IMG/VR virus record: IMGVR_UViG_3300028883_000036
Span: 43,656 to 107,655 of that record
Direction: 5' to 3' (one strand)
Length of the DNA stretch: 64,000 nucleotides
From: a virus
The translations under genes and the position numbers were made by a program. The notes beneath the pieces are model-generated. The model saw only the letters and a list, made by a program, of their open reading frames with translations, made no database searches and was not told where the DNA came from. Positions 1 through 8,925 of the stretch are shown here, piece after piece (the first letter of the stretch is position 1; each line of letters starts with the position of its first letter).

Positions 1-444
1 TATATTTTCACATATATTTTTTATTGATCCAAAAGTATCTTTAAGTAATTCTTCATAACTGATTATTTGAACATTATTATTATCTATATATTCTTCCCAC
101 ACTTGATAATATTTCAAAAGATATTCTATACCATATATGCTTTTTATAAATGTAGAAATATTTTTTGTAGTAGAATAATCAATTTTACTTTTATTACATT
201 TATCTCTAACTTGATAATAAAAACTAATCATTACATCTTTTGGTTCTCTATATAAAAAAAGTTTATTTAACTTTCTTCTATTTTTAAAAAATTCTTCTGG
301 TAATAAAATTTCATTATCAAATTTTCTTCTTATAGCAGCAGATCCAACATGTGACATTCTAACATCATCAATACCAATATCTGTAAAAATATTTTTTAAC
401 CAATTTCTGCCACATTTAGGATGCTCTATTATTAAAATATTCAT
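1..444 (-). CDS. Sulfotransferase-family protein, 3' end cut off by the window edge
   Basis: Only the first 148 codons are in the window; the gene runs off the left edge. Residues 9-16 (PKCGRNWL) match the 5'-phosphosulfate-binding loop of PAPS-dependent sulfotransferases, and residues 66-77 (REPKDVMISFYY) match the 3'-phosphate-binding motif (R-x-P-x-D-x-x-x-S). A Tyr-Glu-Glu-Leu stretch near residue 137 also fits the family. The likely role is sulfation of a sugar or other small acceptor in the cytoplasm. The start overlaps the end of the upstream gene by 29 bases. It sits at the end of a block of glycan-modifying genes, which suggests a carbohydrate substrate (inference). The C-terminal half cannot be judged. 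Confidence 0.8.
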   Translation of the reverse strand, partial: MNILIIEHPKCGRNWLKNIFTDIGIDDVRMSHVGSAAIRRKFDNEILLPEEFFKNRRKLNKLFLYREPKDVMISFYYQVRDKCNKSKIDYSTTKNISTFIKSIYGIEYLLKYYQVWEEYIDNNNVQIISYEELLKDTFGSIKNICENI

Positions 445-1096
445 AAAGTTTATTCTCTCTTATTTTCATTCCATATTTAAATTTATCTCTTATACTCTCA
501 AGATTGCTTCTTTCACTTGGATTAGGCTTTAATATATTATTATTGATTTTATCAGTTTCTATTTTCATCAAAAAACCTAAATAAATTCCATATTCACAAT
601 GTTCTAAAATTCTATTAAAAATTTTATCATCTATATCAATCAATTTAAGAAGATTTAAAATTTCTTTATAATAAGGTCTTATATCATATTCATTAAATTC
701 CAATGGTTTTTTGGATAATATATATTCTTCAGTCTTATTCATACATTCATCTTTTTCTTCTATAGATATTTCTTCAAAATAATCTGGAAAAATAGATTTA
801 TCACTATTTCTGTTTTTCTTTATTGCTCTTATTATATTTTGATTAACAAATAAAATATCATCCAATAATATATTAGATGCTATATCTAATTTTTTAATAT
901 CTTCTTTTTTAATATCATATATAAATCTACATATATAAATTCTAAGAATAAGAATTCTCAAAACTGGACAAATATGAAGTGCTGTTGTATCACTCCCATA
1001 ATTTTTCTTCTTTTTAATTAAATCTCTCTCATGAGTTTTAAGAAAATGTTCCAACCATTCATCATCAAATTTACTTTTTATTTTTTTTTCATCCAT
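416..1096 (-). CDS. Hypothetical protein in glycan-modification block
   Basis: A 226-residue protein I do not recognise. It is rich in Lys, Asp, Glu and Ile, with no signal peptide; a hydrophobic stretch near residues 42-60 contains charges and looks like a buried helix rather than a membrane segment. It overlaps the upstream glycosyltransferase gene by 8 bases and the downstream sulfotransferase gene by 29, so it is probably translated in the same operon. The context suggests a part in sugar modification, but no catalytic motif is visible. Confidence 0.6.
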   Translation of the reverse strand: MDEKKIKSKFDDEWLEHFLKTHERDLIKKKKNYGSDTTALHICPVLRILILRIYICRFIYDIKKEDIKKLDIASNILLDDILFVNQNIIRAIKKNRNSDKSIFPDYFEEISIEEKDECMNKTEEYILSKKPLEFNEYDIRPYYKEILNLLKLIDIDDKIFNRILEHCEYGIYLGFLMKIETDKINNNILKPNPSERSNLESIRDKFKYGMKIRENKLYEYFNNRAS

Positions 1097-1997
1097 ATGT
1101 CTTATTAGCCCTTTTCTTTTTTCTTCTTTTTATTTCATTTTCAATTATAAGTTTTGAATTTCTACCTTCAATTTTTGGTACATGTTCAAATGGTATCCAA
1201 GGTGCAAGATGCATAATATTAGTTTCTTGACATATCCCTTCTTTTCCTGGTTTTCCATTTTCTATTCTCCATTCTTCCATTCTTGCATTTTCTCCAATAT
1301 GTCTTACCCACCTATATTCACCATGCCCCCCATAAAAATATGCCCCCATATTTTTTCTTAAATATTCAACATCCTTTTTTTTATCAGGAGTTCTTATAGT
1401 ATTTGTCATTCTTGCAGGAGCAGTTCTTTTATTTTTATTTTTCATTGCTTTTAAACAAATAGGTATTGAAAAACTTGATCTCCAAATAGCAGGTATAAAA
1501 GACCATGTTGAATACTGACTTAAAGTTATTCCAGAATCTATTTCAGGAAATTTAAATTCAGTTAATTTTATATTTGATTTATATTTAGGAATTCTATGTT
1601 TAGCAAAAACTATAAGATTTATATCATCTACATTTTCCATTAATCTTAAAATTCTATCTATTTCAATAGGTCTTTCAAAAATCCAATCATCTTGTAAATT
1701 AAAAAAGAAAGGTGTTTTTACCAAATTTAAAGTATAACTTGTTGTTCCTATTAAACCTAGTGGTGGATTATGATAGTGTATATTTTCTGGTTTAAATATA
1801 TCTTTTTGATTTTCAGCCCATTTTATTACTTTTTCACTTTCTTTAGGAATTACAAAATCCTCATGTAATATAAATCTATAATCTCCATAAAAATGAGCAA
1901 ATTTTAAAAAATGGTCTATTGTATATTTTAATTGTTCCAATCTACTTGAAGCAATAACCAAAATATCCATTTTTCTTTTTTCTAATGTATATTCCAT
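1089..1997 (-). CDS. Glycosyltransferase, GT-A/GT2-like
   Basis: A 302-residue protein with the layout of a GT-A glycosyltransferase: an N-terminal beta-strand/Ser-Arg start (ILVIASSRLEQLK), then an acidic metal/nucleotide site QDDW at residues 102-105 that probably serves as the DxD motif. It is a clear paralogue of the next gene upstream: both share HEDFVIPKESEK and a C-terminal HIGENARME-WR block. It probably transfers a sugar to a phage- or host-derived acceptor. An internal Met at residue 10 just before the first strand is an alternative start; neither start has a strong ribosome-binding site. Confidence 0.75.
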   Translation of the reverse strand: MEYTLEKRKMDILVIASSRLEQLKYTIDHFLKFAHFYGDYRFILHEDFVIPKESEKVIKWAENQKDIFKPENIHYHNPPLGLIGTTSYTLNLVKTPFFFNLQDDWIFERPIEIDRILRLMENVDDINLIVFAKHRIPKYKSNIKLTEFKFPEIDSGITLSQYSTWSFIPAIWRSSFSIPICLKAMKNKNKRTAPARMTNTIRTPDKKKDVEYLRKNMGAYFYGGHGEYRWVRHIGENARMEEWRIENGKPGKEGICQETNIMHLAPWIPFEHVPKIEGRNSKLIIENEIKRRKKKRANKTYG

Positions 1998-2003
1998 ATT
2001 TCA

Positions 2004-2990
2004 TTATTTACCCTTTTTCTTATTTTTTCTTTCTATAATGTCTTGCATTATTTTGATAGAATTTCTTCCTTTAATTTTTGGAATATGTTCAAATGGTATC
2101 CATCTTGCCATATTACTTATAGCAGGATTTTCTTGAGGATTATTTTCAGTTCCAGGTTTACCGTTATTCATTCTCCAATTTTCCATTCTTGCATTTTCTC
2201 CAATATGTCTACAATATCTTGGTTCTCCCCATTGACCCCAAAAGAAAACACCCATATTTTGATATAAAAAATCCATATCATCTTTTTTATCAGCATTTCT
2301 TAAATTGAATGTTATTTTAGCAGGAGCAGTTTTTTTCATACAAGTTCTTTGATTATTTGCTCTCATTGCATCTATAATAACAGGTTTAATAAAATTTGTT
2401 CTCCATAATCCAGGCATTAATTCCCATGTATTATTTAATGTCAAATATTGAGGAAATTGAGGAAAATAATATTCTCTAAAAAAAACAGTTTTCCTTGCAT
2501 GTGGAATAGATAATTTATAAAATAATATATTATTTACTTTTGAAACATGTTCCATTATATACATAGCTTTATCTAATTCAATTGGTCTTTCAAATACCCA
2601 ATCATCCTGCATATATAAAACAAAAGGAGATTTTGCACGTTTCATTAAATTGACTAATGCTTGTTCCAAACCTACTGGTGGATTGTTGCAAATTATATCT
2701 TCTTTTTTAAAATACCCACTATTTTCAGCCCACTTAACTAATTTTTCACTTTCTTTAGGAATTACAAAATCCTCATGTAATATAAATCTAAAATTTCCAT
2801 GAAAACAAAGATATGTTTCTAAATAATGCATAGTCAATTTTAATAGTTCTGGTCTAGAAGATGAAGTAATAATTACATCACAATCTCTTATAGTATTCCA
2901 ATCAGTAAGTTTTAAATTATCCATTGTTTTTCTATTTGCAGGTTTTCCTGAAATATTTTTTCTTCTTTCTCTAGGCATCCAATCTTTCAT
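2004..2990 (-). CDS. Glycosyltransferase, GT-A/GT2-like, paralogue of its neighbour
   Basis: About 328 residues. It shares with the adjacent downstream gene the strings RFILHEDFVIPKESEK, QDDWVFERPIELD and RHIGENARMENWR, which points to tandem duplication. QDDW is the candidate DxD metal-binding site. I chose the ATG at 2990 because it overlaps the TGA of the upstream gene as ATGA and has GGGGGG just upstream; a longer reading from 3002 is possible. The N-terminus carries about 30 basic residues (RERRKN...) missing from the paralogue. Acceptor and donor are unknown. Confidence 0.75.
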   Translation of the reverse strand: MKDWMPRERRKNISGKPANRKTMDNLKLTDWNTIRDCDVIITSSSRPELLKLTMHYLETYLCFHGNFRFILHEDFVIPKESEKLVKWAENSGYFKKEDIICNNPPVGLEQALVNLMKRAKSPFVLYMQDDWVFERPIELDKAMYIMEHVSKVNNILFYKLSIPHARKTVFFREYYFPQFPQYLTLNNTWELMPGLWRTNFIKPVIIDAMRANNQRTCMKKTAPAKITFNLRNADKKDDMDFLYQNMGVFFWGQWGEPRYCRHIGENARMENWRMNNGKPGTENNPQENPAISNMARWIPFEHIPKIKGRNSIKIMQDIIERKNKKKGK

Positions 2991-3592
2991 TTTACCCCCC
3001 ATATTTCTCTTATTATTTGAAAAGTTTCTGCATATTCATTTCCTATTTGTTGACCTCTAAAACAATTTAATTTTAAAGAAGTTTCTATATCTTGTTTTTT
3101 TAAATAAGGAACATATCTATTCAAACATTCTACTTTTTCTTCTATATCATCAAATACAATATATCTATTAGGATTAAAATCTGTAATAAGATATGATATA
3201 TTAAATGGATGTTCAGCTATTAATATAGAAGATTCATTATTTCTTCTTAATGCAGAAATACAAGCCTTATTTGCTATATAATGATCTTGATGAAAAGATA
3301 AGGATGGTATTATTATTTCATCATATCCATTTATTTTATCATCATAATAAGAAACTATATCTTTCATTTTAAGAGTATCCATTATAGAATCATATCCCAT
3401 AAAAGCTATATCATAAGTAAATTTCATTTCCTTTGATAAATCATTTACTAAATACATTCTATCATCATTATCATTTATTGCTTGATATATTATATGAAGT
3501 GATATTTTTTGTTTTTTGGAAAGTAGAAGATATGTCCAAGATGATAATATTTCATCATCAGCATGTGGGGATACAATTAAAACTTTTTTCAT
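2987..3592 (-). CDS. PIG-L/LmbE-family N-deacetylase
   Basis: A 201-residue protein with the zinc-site signature of the PIG-L/LmbE family: PHADDE at residues 9-14 and HQDH at 101-104. The family removes acetyl groups from N-acetylglucosamine-type sugars (GlcNAc-PI, mycothiol and bacillithiol precursors, glycan precursors). A cytoplasmic sugar de-N-acetylase fits the surrounding glycosyltransferase, acetyltransferase and methyltransferase genes. It overlaps both neighbours by 4 bases (ATGA type), indicating translational coupling. The substrate is unknown. Confidence 0.88.
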   Translation of the reverse strand: MKKVLIVSPHADDEILSSWTYLLLSKKQKISLHIIYQAINDNDDRMYLVNDLSKEMKFTYDIAFMGYDSIMDTLKMKDIVSYYDDKINGYDEIIIPSLSFHQDHYIANKACISALRRNNESSILIAEHPFNISYLITDFNPNRYIVFDDIEEKVECLNRYVPYLKKQDIETSLKLNCFRGQQIGNEYAETFQIIREIWGVK

Positions 3593-4185
3593 AACAAAAT
3601 TTTATCTATAACAGATAATGGTTCAGGTTCACTATATTTTTGAAAAATTACTTTAAATGGATATTTATCTAAATCCATGTAATTTTTTCCACCAGCACCA
3701 GCAATATAGATTTCTCCTTTCAATTTTTTTACTATTTCTATAATTCTATCATCTGGATTTTCAGCATTAATATCTATTTCAGACGCTTTAACAAAAATAG
3801 AATTAAATCCTAAAATATTAGCTATAATTTTTGATAATTCACAATTTAATTCTAATAATTTTTTATGTTCCTTTTCTAGTACTTTTTTTATACGTTTCCA
3901 GTTACTATTATTTTTACATTTATAGTTCTGTTCTATAGTATTTATATGTTTTTTTACCCATTTATTACCATTAATCTCTATATCTAAAATTTTTTGTCCT
4001 AATTTATGTCTTACTGGAACAGTCAACCATTTTATTCCTTGATTTGTTCTTATCTTATTTCTATTCTGCCATCCATTTTTTTCATACTGAACATTATCAA
4101 GAAACACAAATATATCAGATTTGTCTATCTTATCGAAATATCCACCCCAAGGAAGATATTGTGGTTGATGTATTGAAATTATCAT
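3589..4185 (-). CDS. WbqC-like family protein
   Basis: A 198-residue protein with the WbqC-like signature at its start: IHQPQYLPWGGYFDKI (residues 5-20), followed by the conserved DNVQYEKNGWQNRN segment and a basic KWLTVPV strand. WbqC-type proteins occur in O-antigen and other polysaccharide clusters; their exact reaction is not established. It overlaps the genes on both sides by 4 bases. The usual family length is about 220-240 residues, so this is a slightly short but apparently complete member. Confidence 0.87.
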   Translation of the reverse strand: MIISIHQPQYLPWGGYFDKIDKSDIFVFLDNVQYEKNGWQNRNKIRTNQGIKWLTVPVRHKLGQKILDIEINGNKWVKKHINTIEQNYKCKNNSNWKRIKKVLEKEHKKLLELNCELSKIIANILGFNSIFVKASEIDINAENPDDRIIEIVKKLKGEIYIAGAGGKNYMDLDKYPFKVIFQKYSEPEPLSVIDKILL

Positions 4186-4727
4186 TTTTCTAAAATCGTA
4201 AGTCCATTGTTGTTTTTATAATGTTTTTTTATTTTCCATTCAGTAGAAGAAACAAATTCATTAACTGCTTGCATAAGTCCTGGTTCAGATTTGTCTTCTC
4301 CAATATTACCATATGTTTCCGTATCATGTAAAATAATATATTTTTTTACTTTATTATTAAATAATTCTAATTCTTTTTTTAATTGCTTATATACATGAAA
4401 AGTATCAATAAATAAAATATCAGTTTCATCTATATCAATAGTTAAAACATCAGCTTGTATAAATTTAAAATCAATATTATTTTTATCTGCCCATTCTTTA
4501 AAAATAGGTAAATAAATTTTAAGTCTAGGCAAAATTTTTATATCATAACAAGTAAATTTCTTAGGACAACTCAATAACCATGCAGTAGTTGATTCACCCC
4601 ATCTAACACCAAATTCTGTAACAGTTAATCCCTTACCATATTTTATAAGAGTAGGTAAATGTTCTCTTATATCTGAATTATTCTTTCCTAAAAATTGATT
4701 ATATAATTTTTTAATATTCATATCCAT
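4182..4727 (-). CDS. Class I SAM-dependent methyltransferase, cephalosporin-hydroxylase/Methyltransf_24-like
   Basis: About 181 residues. VTEFGVRWGEST (near residue 38) is the glycine-rich SAM-binding motif I, and LFIDTFHVYKQLKKEL is the D-T-x-H-x-Y-x-Q-L segment typical of sugar-cluster methyltransferases of the CmcI/Methyltransf_24 type. It is likely to methylate a sugar hydroxyl (inference from context). I prefer the Met at 4727, with AGAGG eight bases upstream; the Met at 4733 is too close to that Shine-Dalgarno sequence. It overlaps the next gene by 4 bases. Confidence 0.8.
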   Translation of the reverse strand: MDMNIKKLYNQFLGKNNSDIREHLPTLIKYGKGLTVTEFGVRWGESTTAWLLSCPKKFTCYDIKILPRLKIYLPIFKEWADKNNIDFKFIQADVLTIDIDETDILFIDTFHVYKQLKKELELFNNKVKKYIILHDTETYGNIGEDKSEPGLMQAVNEFVSSTEWKIKKHYKNNNGLTILEK

Positions 4728-4778
4728 ACCCATATCCTCTAAAAATTTTAGAATTTTTAATTATTCTATTTACTCTAT

Positions 4779-5327
4779 CTATACAACTGTTTTCCCATTT
4801 AATTTGATATCTTCTTTCTGGCTTACATGTTTTTTTATAAACCCCTTCATATTCTTACTACATAAAAGTTCTATATTTTTTTCAATTTTATTCTTGCTCC
4901 AATTCCACCATTTTATTTTTAACAATTTATCTATTATATCTTCATCAAATCGTTTTTTTATTAATTTTGCTGGATTCCCACCTACTATGGAATATGGTTC
5001 AATATCTTTTGTTACTACCGTTTTTGCAGCTATTACAGAACCATCACTTATCTTAACTCCACCCATTATTGTTACACCATGCCCTATCCATACATCATTT
5101 CCAATTATAACATCACCCATACTTTTAGGATGCCCTTTAGGAAAATTATTACAATTCTTCCAAGATTTTTTAAATTCAGAAAATGGGTAAGTAGTTATCC
5201 AATTATAATTATGGCCTATATTTACAACTTGTATATCAGCTATTGAACAAAATTTTCCAATTATTATTTTTCCTGCACCATCTTCATTTATTTTTACAGC
5301 ATATGAATATTCACCCATTTTAATCAT
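4779..5327 (-). CDS. CatB/XAT-like hexapeptide O-acetyltransferase
   Basis: A 182-residue left-handed beta-helix acyltransferase. Imperfect hexapeptide repeats run through the protein (IIIGKF, VIIGND, VWIGHG, VTIMGG, VKISDG, VIAAKT, VVTKDI). WIGHGVTI contains His83, which aligns with the catalytic His of xenobiotic acetyltransferases, and YSIVGGNPAKLIKKRF is the conserved C-terminal signature. It uses acetyl-CoA to acetylate a hydroxyl, here probably on a sugar. AAGGAG lies 7 bases before the start. It overlaps the upstream gene by 4 bases. Confidence 0.9.
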   Translation of the reverse strand: MIKMGEYSYAVKINEDGAGKIIIGKFCSIADIQVVNIGHNYNWITTYPFSEFKKSWKNCNNFPKGHPKSMGDVIIGNDVWIGHGVTIMGGVKISDGSVIAAKTVVTKDIEPYSIVGGNPAKLIKKRFDEDIIDKLLKIKWWNWSKNKIEKNIELLCSKNMKGFIKKHVSQKEDIKLNGKTVV

Positions 5328-6082
5328 AATATTCTCCTTTTTACTAATTCATTTAGAAATATTTCTTTAAATGTAGTCTTCATAATAGATTCTTTAATAT
5401 ACATTCCAAATTCTTTTCTTTTTTTGTTATCTCTCCATTCATCTATAACATCTAAAAAATTGTCTTGTGTATATTCTATTATATAAGGAGAATGAAATCC
5501 ATATCCAATAGTTTTTTCTTGAAACATAACCTTACCCTTACAAAAAATTAATGCCCCCCTTAAAGGTGTATATTTCCATGAATTACTATTTAGTATATTA
5601 ATATTAAATTTAGTTCTTTTAATTATTTTGTCTCTTTCTTCACCAAAAATCTTAAAATTATCAATGTTATATTTTTTTAATATATTCTTCCTTCTATTTT
5701 TAACATCAGTAACTCCACCACAAAAAAAGAAATTAATATCTTCTTCTAATTCATCACCAAAATAATCAAAATATTTAGAATATCCTATAGGTAAATATAT
5801 ATTATTATTTTCGAAAAAATCTAAAACTAAATCATATGAATCAGACCATACACTTGGTTGTTCTGTTTGAACAAGAATATTATATCCTCTTGATAATTTA
5901 TCATATGCAAATCTTCCATGAACAATAATATTAATATTATTAGATAATGGTAATCTCTTTGTTTTTAATGCTACCCAATGTGTTTCATATTCACATATTT
6001 CTGCTATACTATCTTCTATTGATTTTACTAATTCAATAAAAGTTTTTCTTCCTCCTGTGCATATTATGTTTACTTTTTTCAT
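5324..6082 (-). CDS. Putative glycosyltransferase-like protein
   Basis: A 252-residue protein that I recognise only loosely. The order of strands and a C-terminal block (NINILNSNSWKYTPLRGA, then FHSPYIIEYT and a basic helix) resembles the donor-binding half of GT-B glycosyltransferases of the CgeB/GT1 type, where a conserved region chooses the visible end state of a sugar donor. No clear E-x7-E motif is present. It lies between an acetyltransferase and a small unknown gene in the same operon. It could be an enzymatically divergent transferase. Confidence 0.5.
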   Translation of the reverse strand: MKKVNIICTGGRKTFIELVKSIEDSIAEICEYETHWVALKTKRLPLSNNINIIVHGRFAYDKLSRGYNILVQTEQPSVWSDSYDLVLDFFENNNIYLPIGYSKYFDYFGDELEEDINFFFCGGVTDVKNRRKNILKKYNIDNFKIFGEERDKIIKRTKFNINILNSNSWKYTPLRGALIFCKGKVMFQEKTIGYGFHSPYIIEYTQDNFLDVIDEWRDNKKRKEFGMYIKESIMKTTFKEIFLNELVKRRIL

Positions 6083-6083
6083 A

Positions 6084-6668
6084 TTAATGATTTTTCTTAA
6101 ATATTTCTACTGCTTCAATTATTTTATTCATTTTTTTATCTTTTTCCCATTTACCATGATCCCCTTCAAATGGATATTTTTTCTTATATTCATCTAATTT
6201 TTTACATATTCTAAACGCCATATGATAAGCATTTTTTAGTTTACTCATAAAAGGCTCTAATTCCTCACATTCAAAATATTTTGCTATTTTATATACTTCA
6301 GCATAATATTTTACTAATTCATATCTTTTATAATTATTATCTGGTTCTTTAAAAAAATTATCTTCAATTATAGGTTCATATTTATATTCAGGTAATTTCT
6401 TTACTTCTTCTAAAAATTCTTCGATATAATCTTTATCATTTTCAAAAAATTCTTTCTGATTATTGTATGTAGGATCATCAAGTTTCTTAAAATCTTCAAG
6501 TTTACTAGTAGCATATTTTCCAAGAGGATTACATAACTGTAAATTCAAATATATATTTTTTATAAGTTTTTTTTCATAGTCTGAAAATGTTCTTTTTTCT
6601 TCCCATTTTTTAAATTCTTTATATGTATAAACTAATGCAAGACATATATTATTATTTCTATTGTACAT
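6084..6668 (-). CDS. Hypothetical protein, Lys/Glu/Tyr-rich
   Basis: A 194-residue, highly charged and probably all-helical protein with many Tyr and Lys-Lys-Tyr runs. I do not recognise the family. AGAGG is positioned 8 bases before the start, which overlaps the end of the upstream glycosyltransferase by 11 bases. There is no membrane segment or signal peptide. Its position implies co-expression with the glycan genes, but the function is open. Confidence 0.6.
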   Translation of the reverse strand: MYNRNNNICLALVYTYKEFKKWEEKRTFSDYEKKLIKNIYLNLQLCNPLGKYATSKLEDFKKLDDPTYNNQKEFFENDKDYIEEFLEEVKKLPEYKYEPIIEDNFFKEPDNNYKRYELVKYYAEVYKIAKYFECEELEPFMSKLKNAYHMAFRICKKLDEYKKKYPFEGDHGKWEKDKKMNKIIEAVEIFKKNH

Positions 6669-7707
6669 TTAGAACCTCTTTGAATATTTTTCTTTCGCTT
6701 TCAGTTACCTTCTTCCAAGTCCAATTTTCTAATATGGTTTTTCTAGCATTCATACCCATTTCAAAACATTTTTGTTTATCATTTTTAAAATTCTGTATAA
6801 AATTTACAAATTTATTTATTTTAGTACCATTATCCTTATGTATAATAAATCCATTGTAATTATTTTTTATAAATTCAGGCATATTACCTATATGATTTGA
6901 TATAATTGGTTTTCCACATGCAGCAGCTTCTAGAGCAGGATTTGGTGTTCCATCAATTGTAGAAGCAACAATATAAAAATCAGCTTGATTATAAAATTCT
7001 CTCATTTTATTAGGAGAAAGAGCATTTGTATAATTTCTATCATTTATAATAAGTTTCACACCTGCTTCTCTACATGCTGGTATAATAATATCCTTTAATC
7101 CCTTTTCTTTTATAGGTTTACCAACATATGCGGCAACCAATTGTTCATTATCTCTTTTTGGTTTGCTTGACATTGGATAAAATATATTTTCATCTACTCC
7201 TCTAGTAGCACAAAAAGTTTTTCCATTATAGTGTTTTTTTAAATCTTCTAATGATAATAAATTATTTGCCCCTATTGCTTCACATCCTTTTGAAAATTTA
7301 TGAAAATTTGTTTTATTTTGAAATATAGGTTTTACAGTAGGAAATCCAGTAACAATAGTTATTATTTTCACATTACCCATCAATCTTTTTACATTCTTTT
7401 TAACTAACATAGTATGAAAAAGAAGATATATAAGATCATATTTTTTTATATTCTGTTTTTGAGAATTAACATAGTTTCTAAATTTATTAAAAAGAAAAAC
7501 TTCCTTATCATTGTTTATTTGTGTAAATTTTTTAACATCATTTACTGTAAAAACATCACTTAGTTTTCTTTCAATCATATCAAATCCTTCATTATCTACT
7601 AAATCAAAATCAAATTCATTAGATAAATATTTTTTGATATATTGTCCACGGACCCATCCCCCCCATCCTTTAACATCTGAAACCAATAAAATCTTTTTTT
7701 TATTCAT
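6658..7707 (-). CDS. Glycosyltransferase family 4-like (GT-B)
   Basis: A 349-residue GT-B enzyme. The N-terminal acceptor half begins LLVSDVKGWGGWVRGQY; the C-terminal half starts at AYVGKPIKEKGLKDI and carries the donor-nucleotide motif DGTPNPALEAAACGKPIISN (E-x7-E type) and GNMPEFI. It is a paralogue of the larger gene at 9137-10381; an 86-bp DNA segment coding for the donor site is nearly identical in the two. It is probably a retaining transferase using a nucleotide sugar. AGGGA lies 6 bases before the start. Confidence 0.88.
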   Translation of the reverse strand: MNKKKILLVSDVKGWGGWVRGQYIKKYLSNEFDFDLVDNEGFDMIERKLSDVFTVNDVKKFTQINNDKEVFLFNKFRNYVNSQKQNIKKYDLIYLLFHTMLVKKNVKRLMGNVKIITIVTGFPTVKPIFQNKTNFHKFSKGCEAIGANNLLSLEDLKKHYNGKTFCATRGVDENIFYPMSSKPKRDNEQLVAAYVGKPIKEKGLKDIIIPACREAGVKLIINDRNYTNALSPNKMREFYNQADFYIVASTIDGTPNPALEAAACGKPIISNHIGNMPEFIKNNYNGFIIHKDNGTKINKFVNFIQNFKNDKQKCFEMGMNARKTILENWTWKKVTESERKIFKEVLNVQ

Positions 7708-7969
7708 TAATATCCCTATATTTTACCCCGCCATTTACCATAGCTCTAACTAAAATAGTAGCCATTTTTCTTAAATCATGTAAACAAATTTCAGGAACAT
7801 CAATATCTTTTTCATTATCATTTTCTTGATAATTTTTTCTAAATTTATTTAAATATTCTTCTAATAAAATTATTTCTCCCGTAACTGACAATTTTTTTGA
7901 ATTAGGCCATTTTTTATCTTGATATTCTCTTTCTTCTGCTATTGCTTCTAATGCATGTTGTATATCCAT
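7700..7969 (-). CDS. Small phage protein, possible MazG/all-alpha NTP-PPase-like
   Basis: An 89-residue helical protein with an ERE-YQDKKWP start, GEIILLEEYLNKFRKNY in the middle and PEICLHDLRKMATILVRAMVNGG at the end. This pattern is common in phage genomes as a small unassigned family that resembles the all-alpha nucleotide pyrophosphohydrolase fold (E-x-x-E plus a second helix). A nucleotide-pool role is therefore possible but not shown. AAGGAG is at the usual distance. It is the only non-glycan-like gene in this part of the operon. Confidence 0.65.
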   Translation of the reverse strand: MDIQHALEAIAEEREYQDKKWPNSKKLSVTGEIILLEEYLNKFRKNYQENDNEKDIDVPEICLHDLRKMATILVRAMVNGGVKYRDINE

Positions 7970-7983
7970 TATATCTCCTTTTT

Positions 7984-8916
7984 TTACATTTGATTTAAAA
8001 TTGTTAAAACATTTTTAATTCTAATTTTACTTGAATGCATTTGTTGTATATAATTAAATGCATTTTCTCTCATTTTAGAAGTATCTTTATTCTTCCATTC
8101 ATTCCATAATTTTTTAACTTGATTTGGATTATTATAACTATTGAAAGGAACATATAAATCATCTGGAATAAAATCATCCATTCCATTGAACTTCCTCATA
8201 ATCATAAATGCTCCTGTTCCAAGATATTGAAAAGGTCTAACATCCATATAACCAGGAATTTCATAACCAACACATAAACCTAAAATACATTTAGCTGAAA
8301 CACTTAATTCTGGTGTTCTTTTTCTTAAATCTTGTCCTGATTGAGTCTTAAATATTTTTATAGGCATTATTTTTTGAAGGGATTCTATGAATTCTGCTCT
8401 ATTATCTGCCCATCCTTGTCTATGAGCACCAGGACTACCAGTAAATACAGGTATATTAAAGGCCAAATCAGAAGCAGGAGCAGACATTTTATCATAAGTA
8501 ATAGATGAGTATGGACAAAAGAAAACAGGTATTTTAAAAGCACTCTGACAGTTTTTAACCATTGGATATGATCCTACCAAAGCAAGATCAAATACCCCTC
8601 TTAAATCTCCCATATATCTATCATGGGTTCTAGCATCTGAGCATGTATGGATAATTTTTGTATCAATATTATTTTTTATATCTTTAAAAAATTGCAATAC
8701 TGTATTTACTGGATGAATATGAGAATGAAAACTCAAATGAGTAAATATAAAATCAGGATTATAATCTAATATTCTTTTTTTAATGATATTTAATGTATTT
8801 GATTTATAATCAATCTCAAGAACATCAACATTATTCAATTTTAATCCTTGTTTAAATGTTAAAACAAACCAACTATATCCTAATTTGGTATTACCTAATA
8901 TAACTGCTTTTTTCAT
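7984..8916 (-). CDS. CgeB-like glycosyltransferase
   Basis: A 310-residue protein with the layout of the CgeB-like/Glyco_trans_1_2 family: an N-terminal Rossmann start (AVILGNTKLGYSWFVLTFKQGL), a mid-protein VFTGSPGAHRQGWADNR block, and the C-terminal GYEIPGYMDVRPFQYLGTGAFMI region in which these enzymes bind the donor. TAGGAGAATAAT precedes the ATG. It is likely to be a cytoplasmic transferase acting with the neighbouring GT4 enzymes; the substrate is unknown. Confidence 0.8.
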   Translation of the reverse strand: MKKAVILGNTKLGYSWFVLTFKQGLKLNNVDVLEIDYKSNTLNIIKKRILDYNPDFIFTHLSFHSHIHPVNTVLQFFKDIKNNIDTKIIHTCSDARTHDRYMGDLRGVFDLALVGSYPMVKNCQSAFKIPVFFCPYSSITYDKMSAPASDLAFNIPVFTGSPGAHRQGWADNRAEFIESLQKIMPIKIFKTQSGQDLRKRTPELSVSAKCILGLCVGYEIPGYMDVRPFQYLGTGAFMIMRKFNGMDDFIPDDLYVPFNSYNNPNQVKKLWNEWKNKDTSKMRENAFNYIQQMHSSKIRIKNVLTILNQM

Positions 8917-8925
8917 ATTATTCTC

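Noticed and set aside
67-255. Plus-strand frame of 62 codons near the left edge
   Set aside because: It is antisense to the sulfotransferase gene, has an implausible Ile/Phe-rich composition and no ribosome-binding site.
4738-4760. Small inverted repeat after the acetyltransferase/methyltransferase junction as a terminator
   Set aside because: All A/T stem with almost no loop and no G+C content; the genes on either side appear to be one operon.
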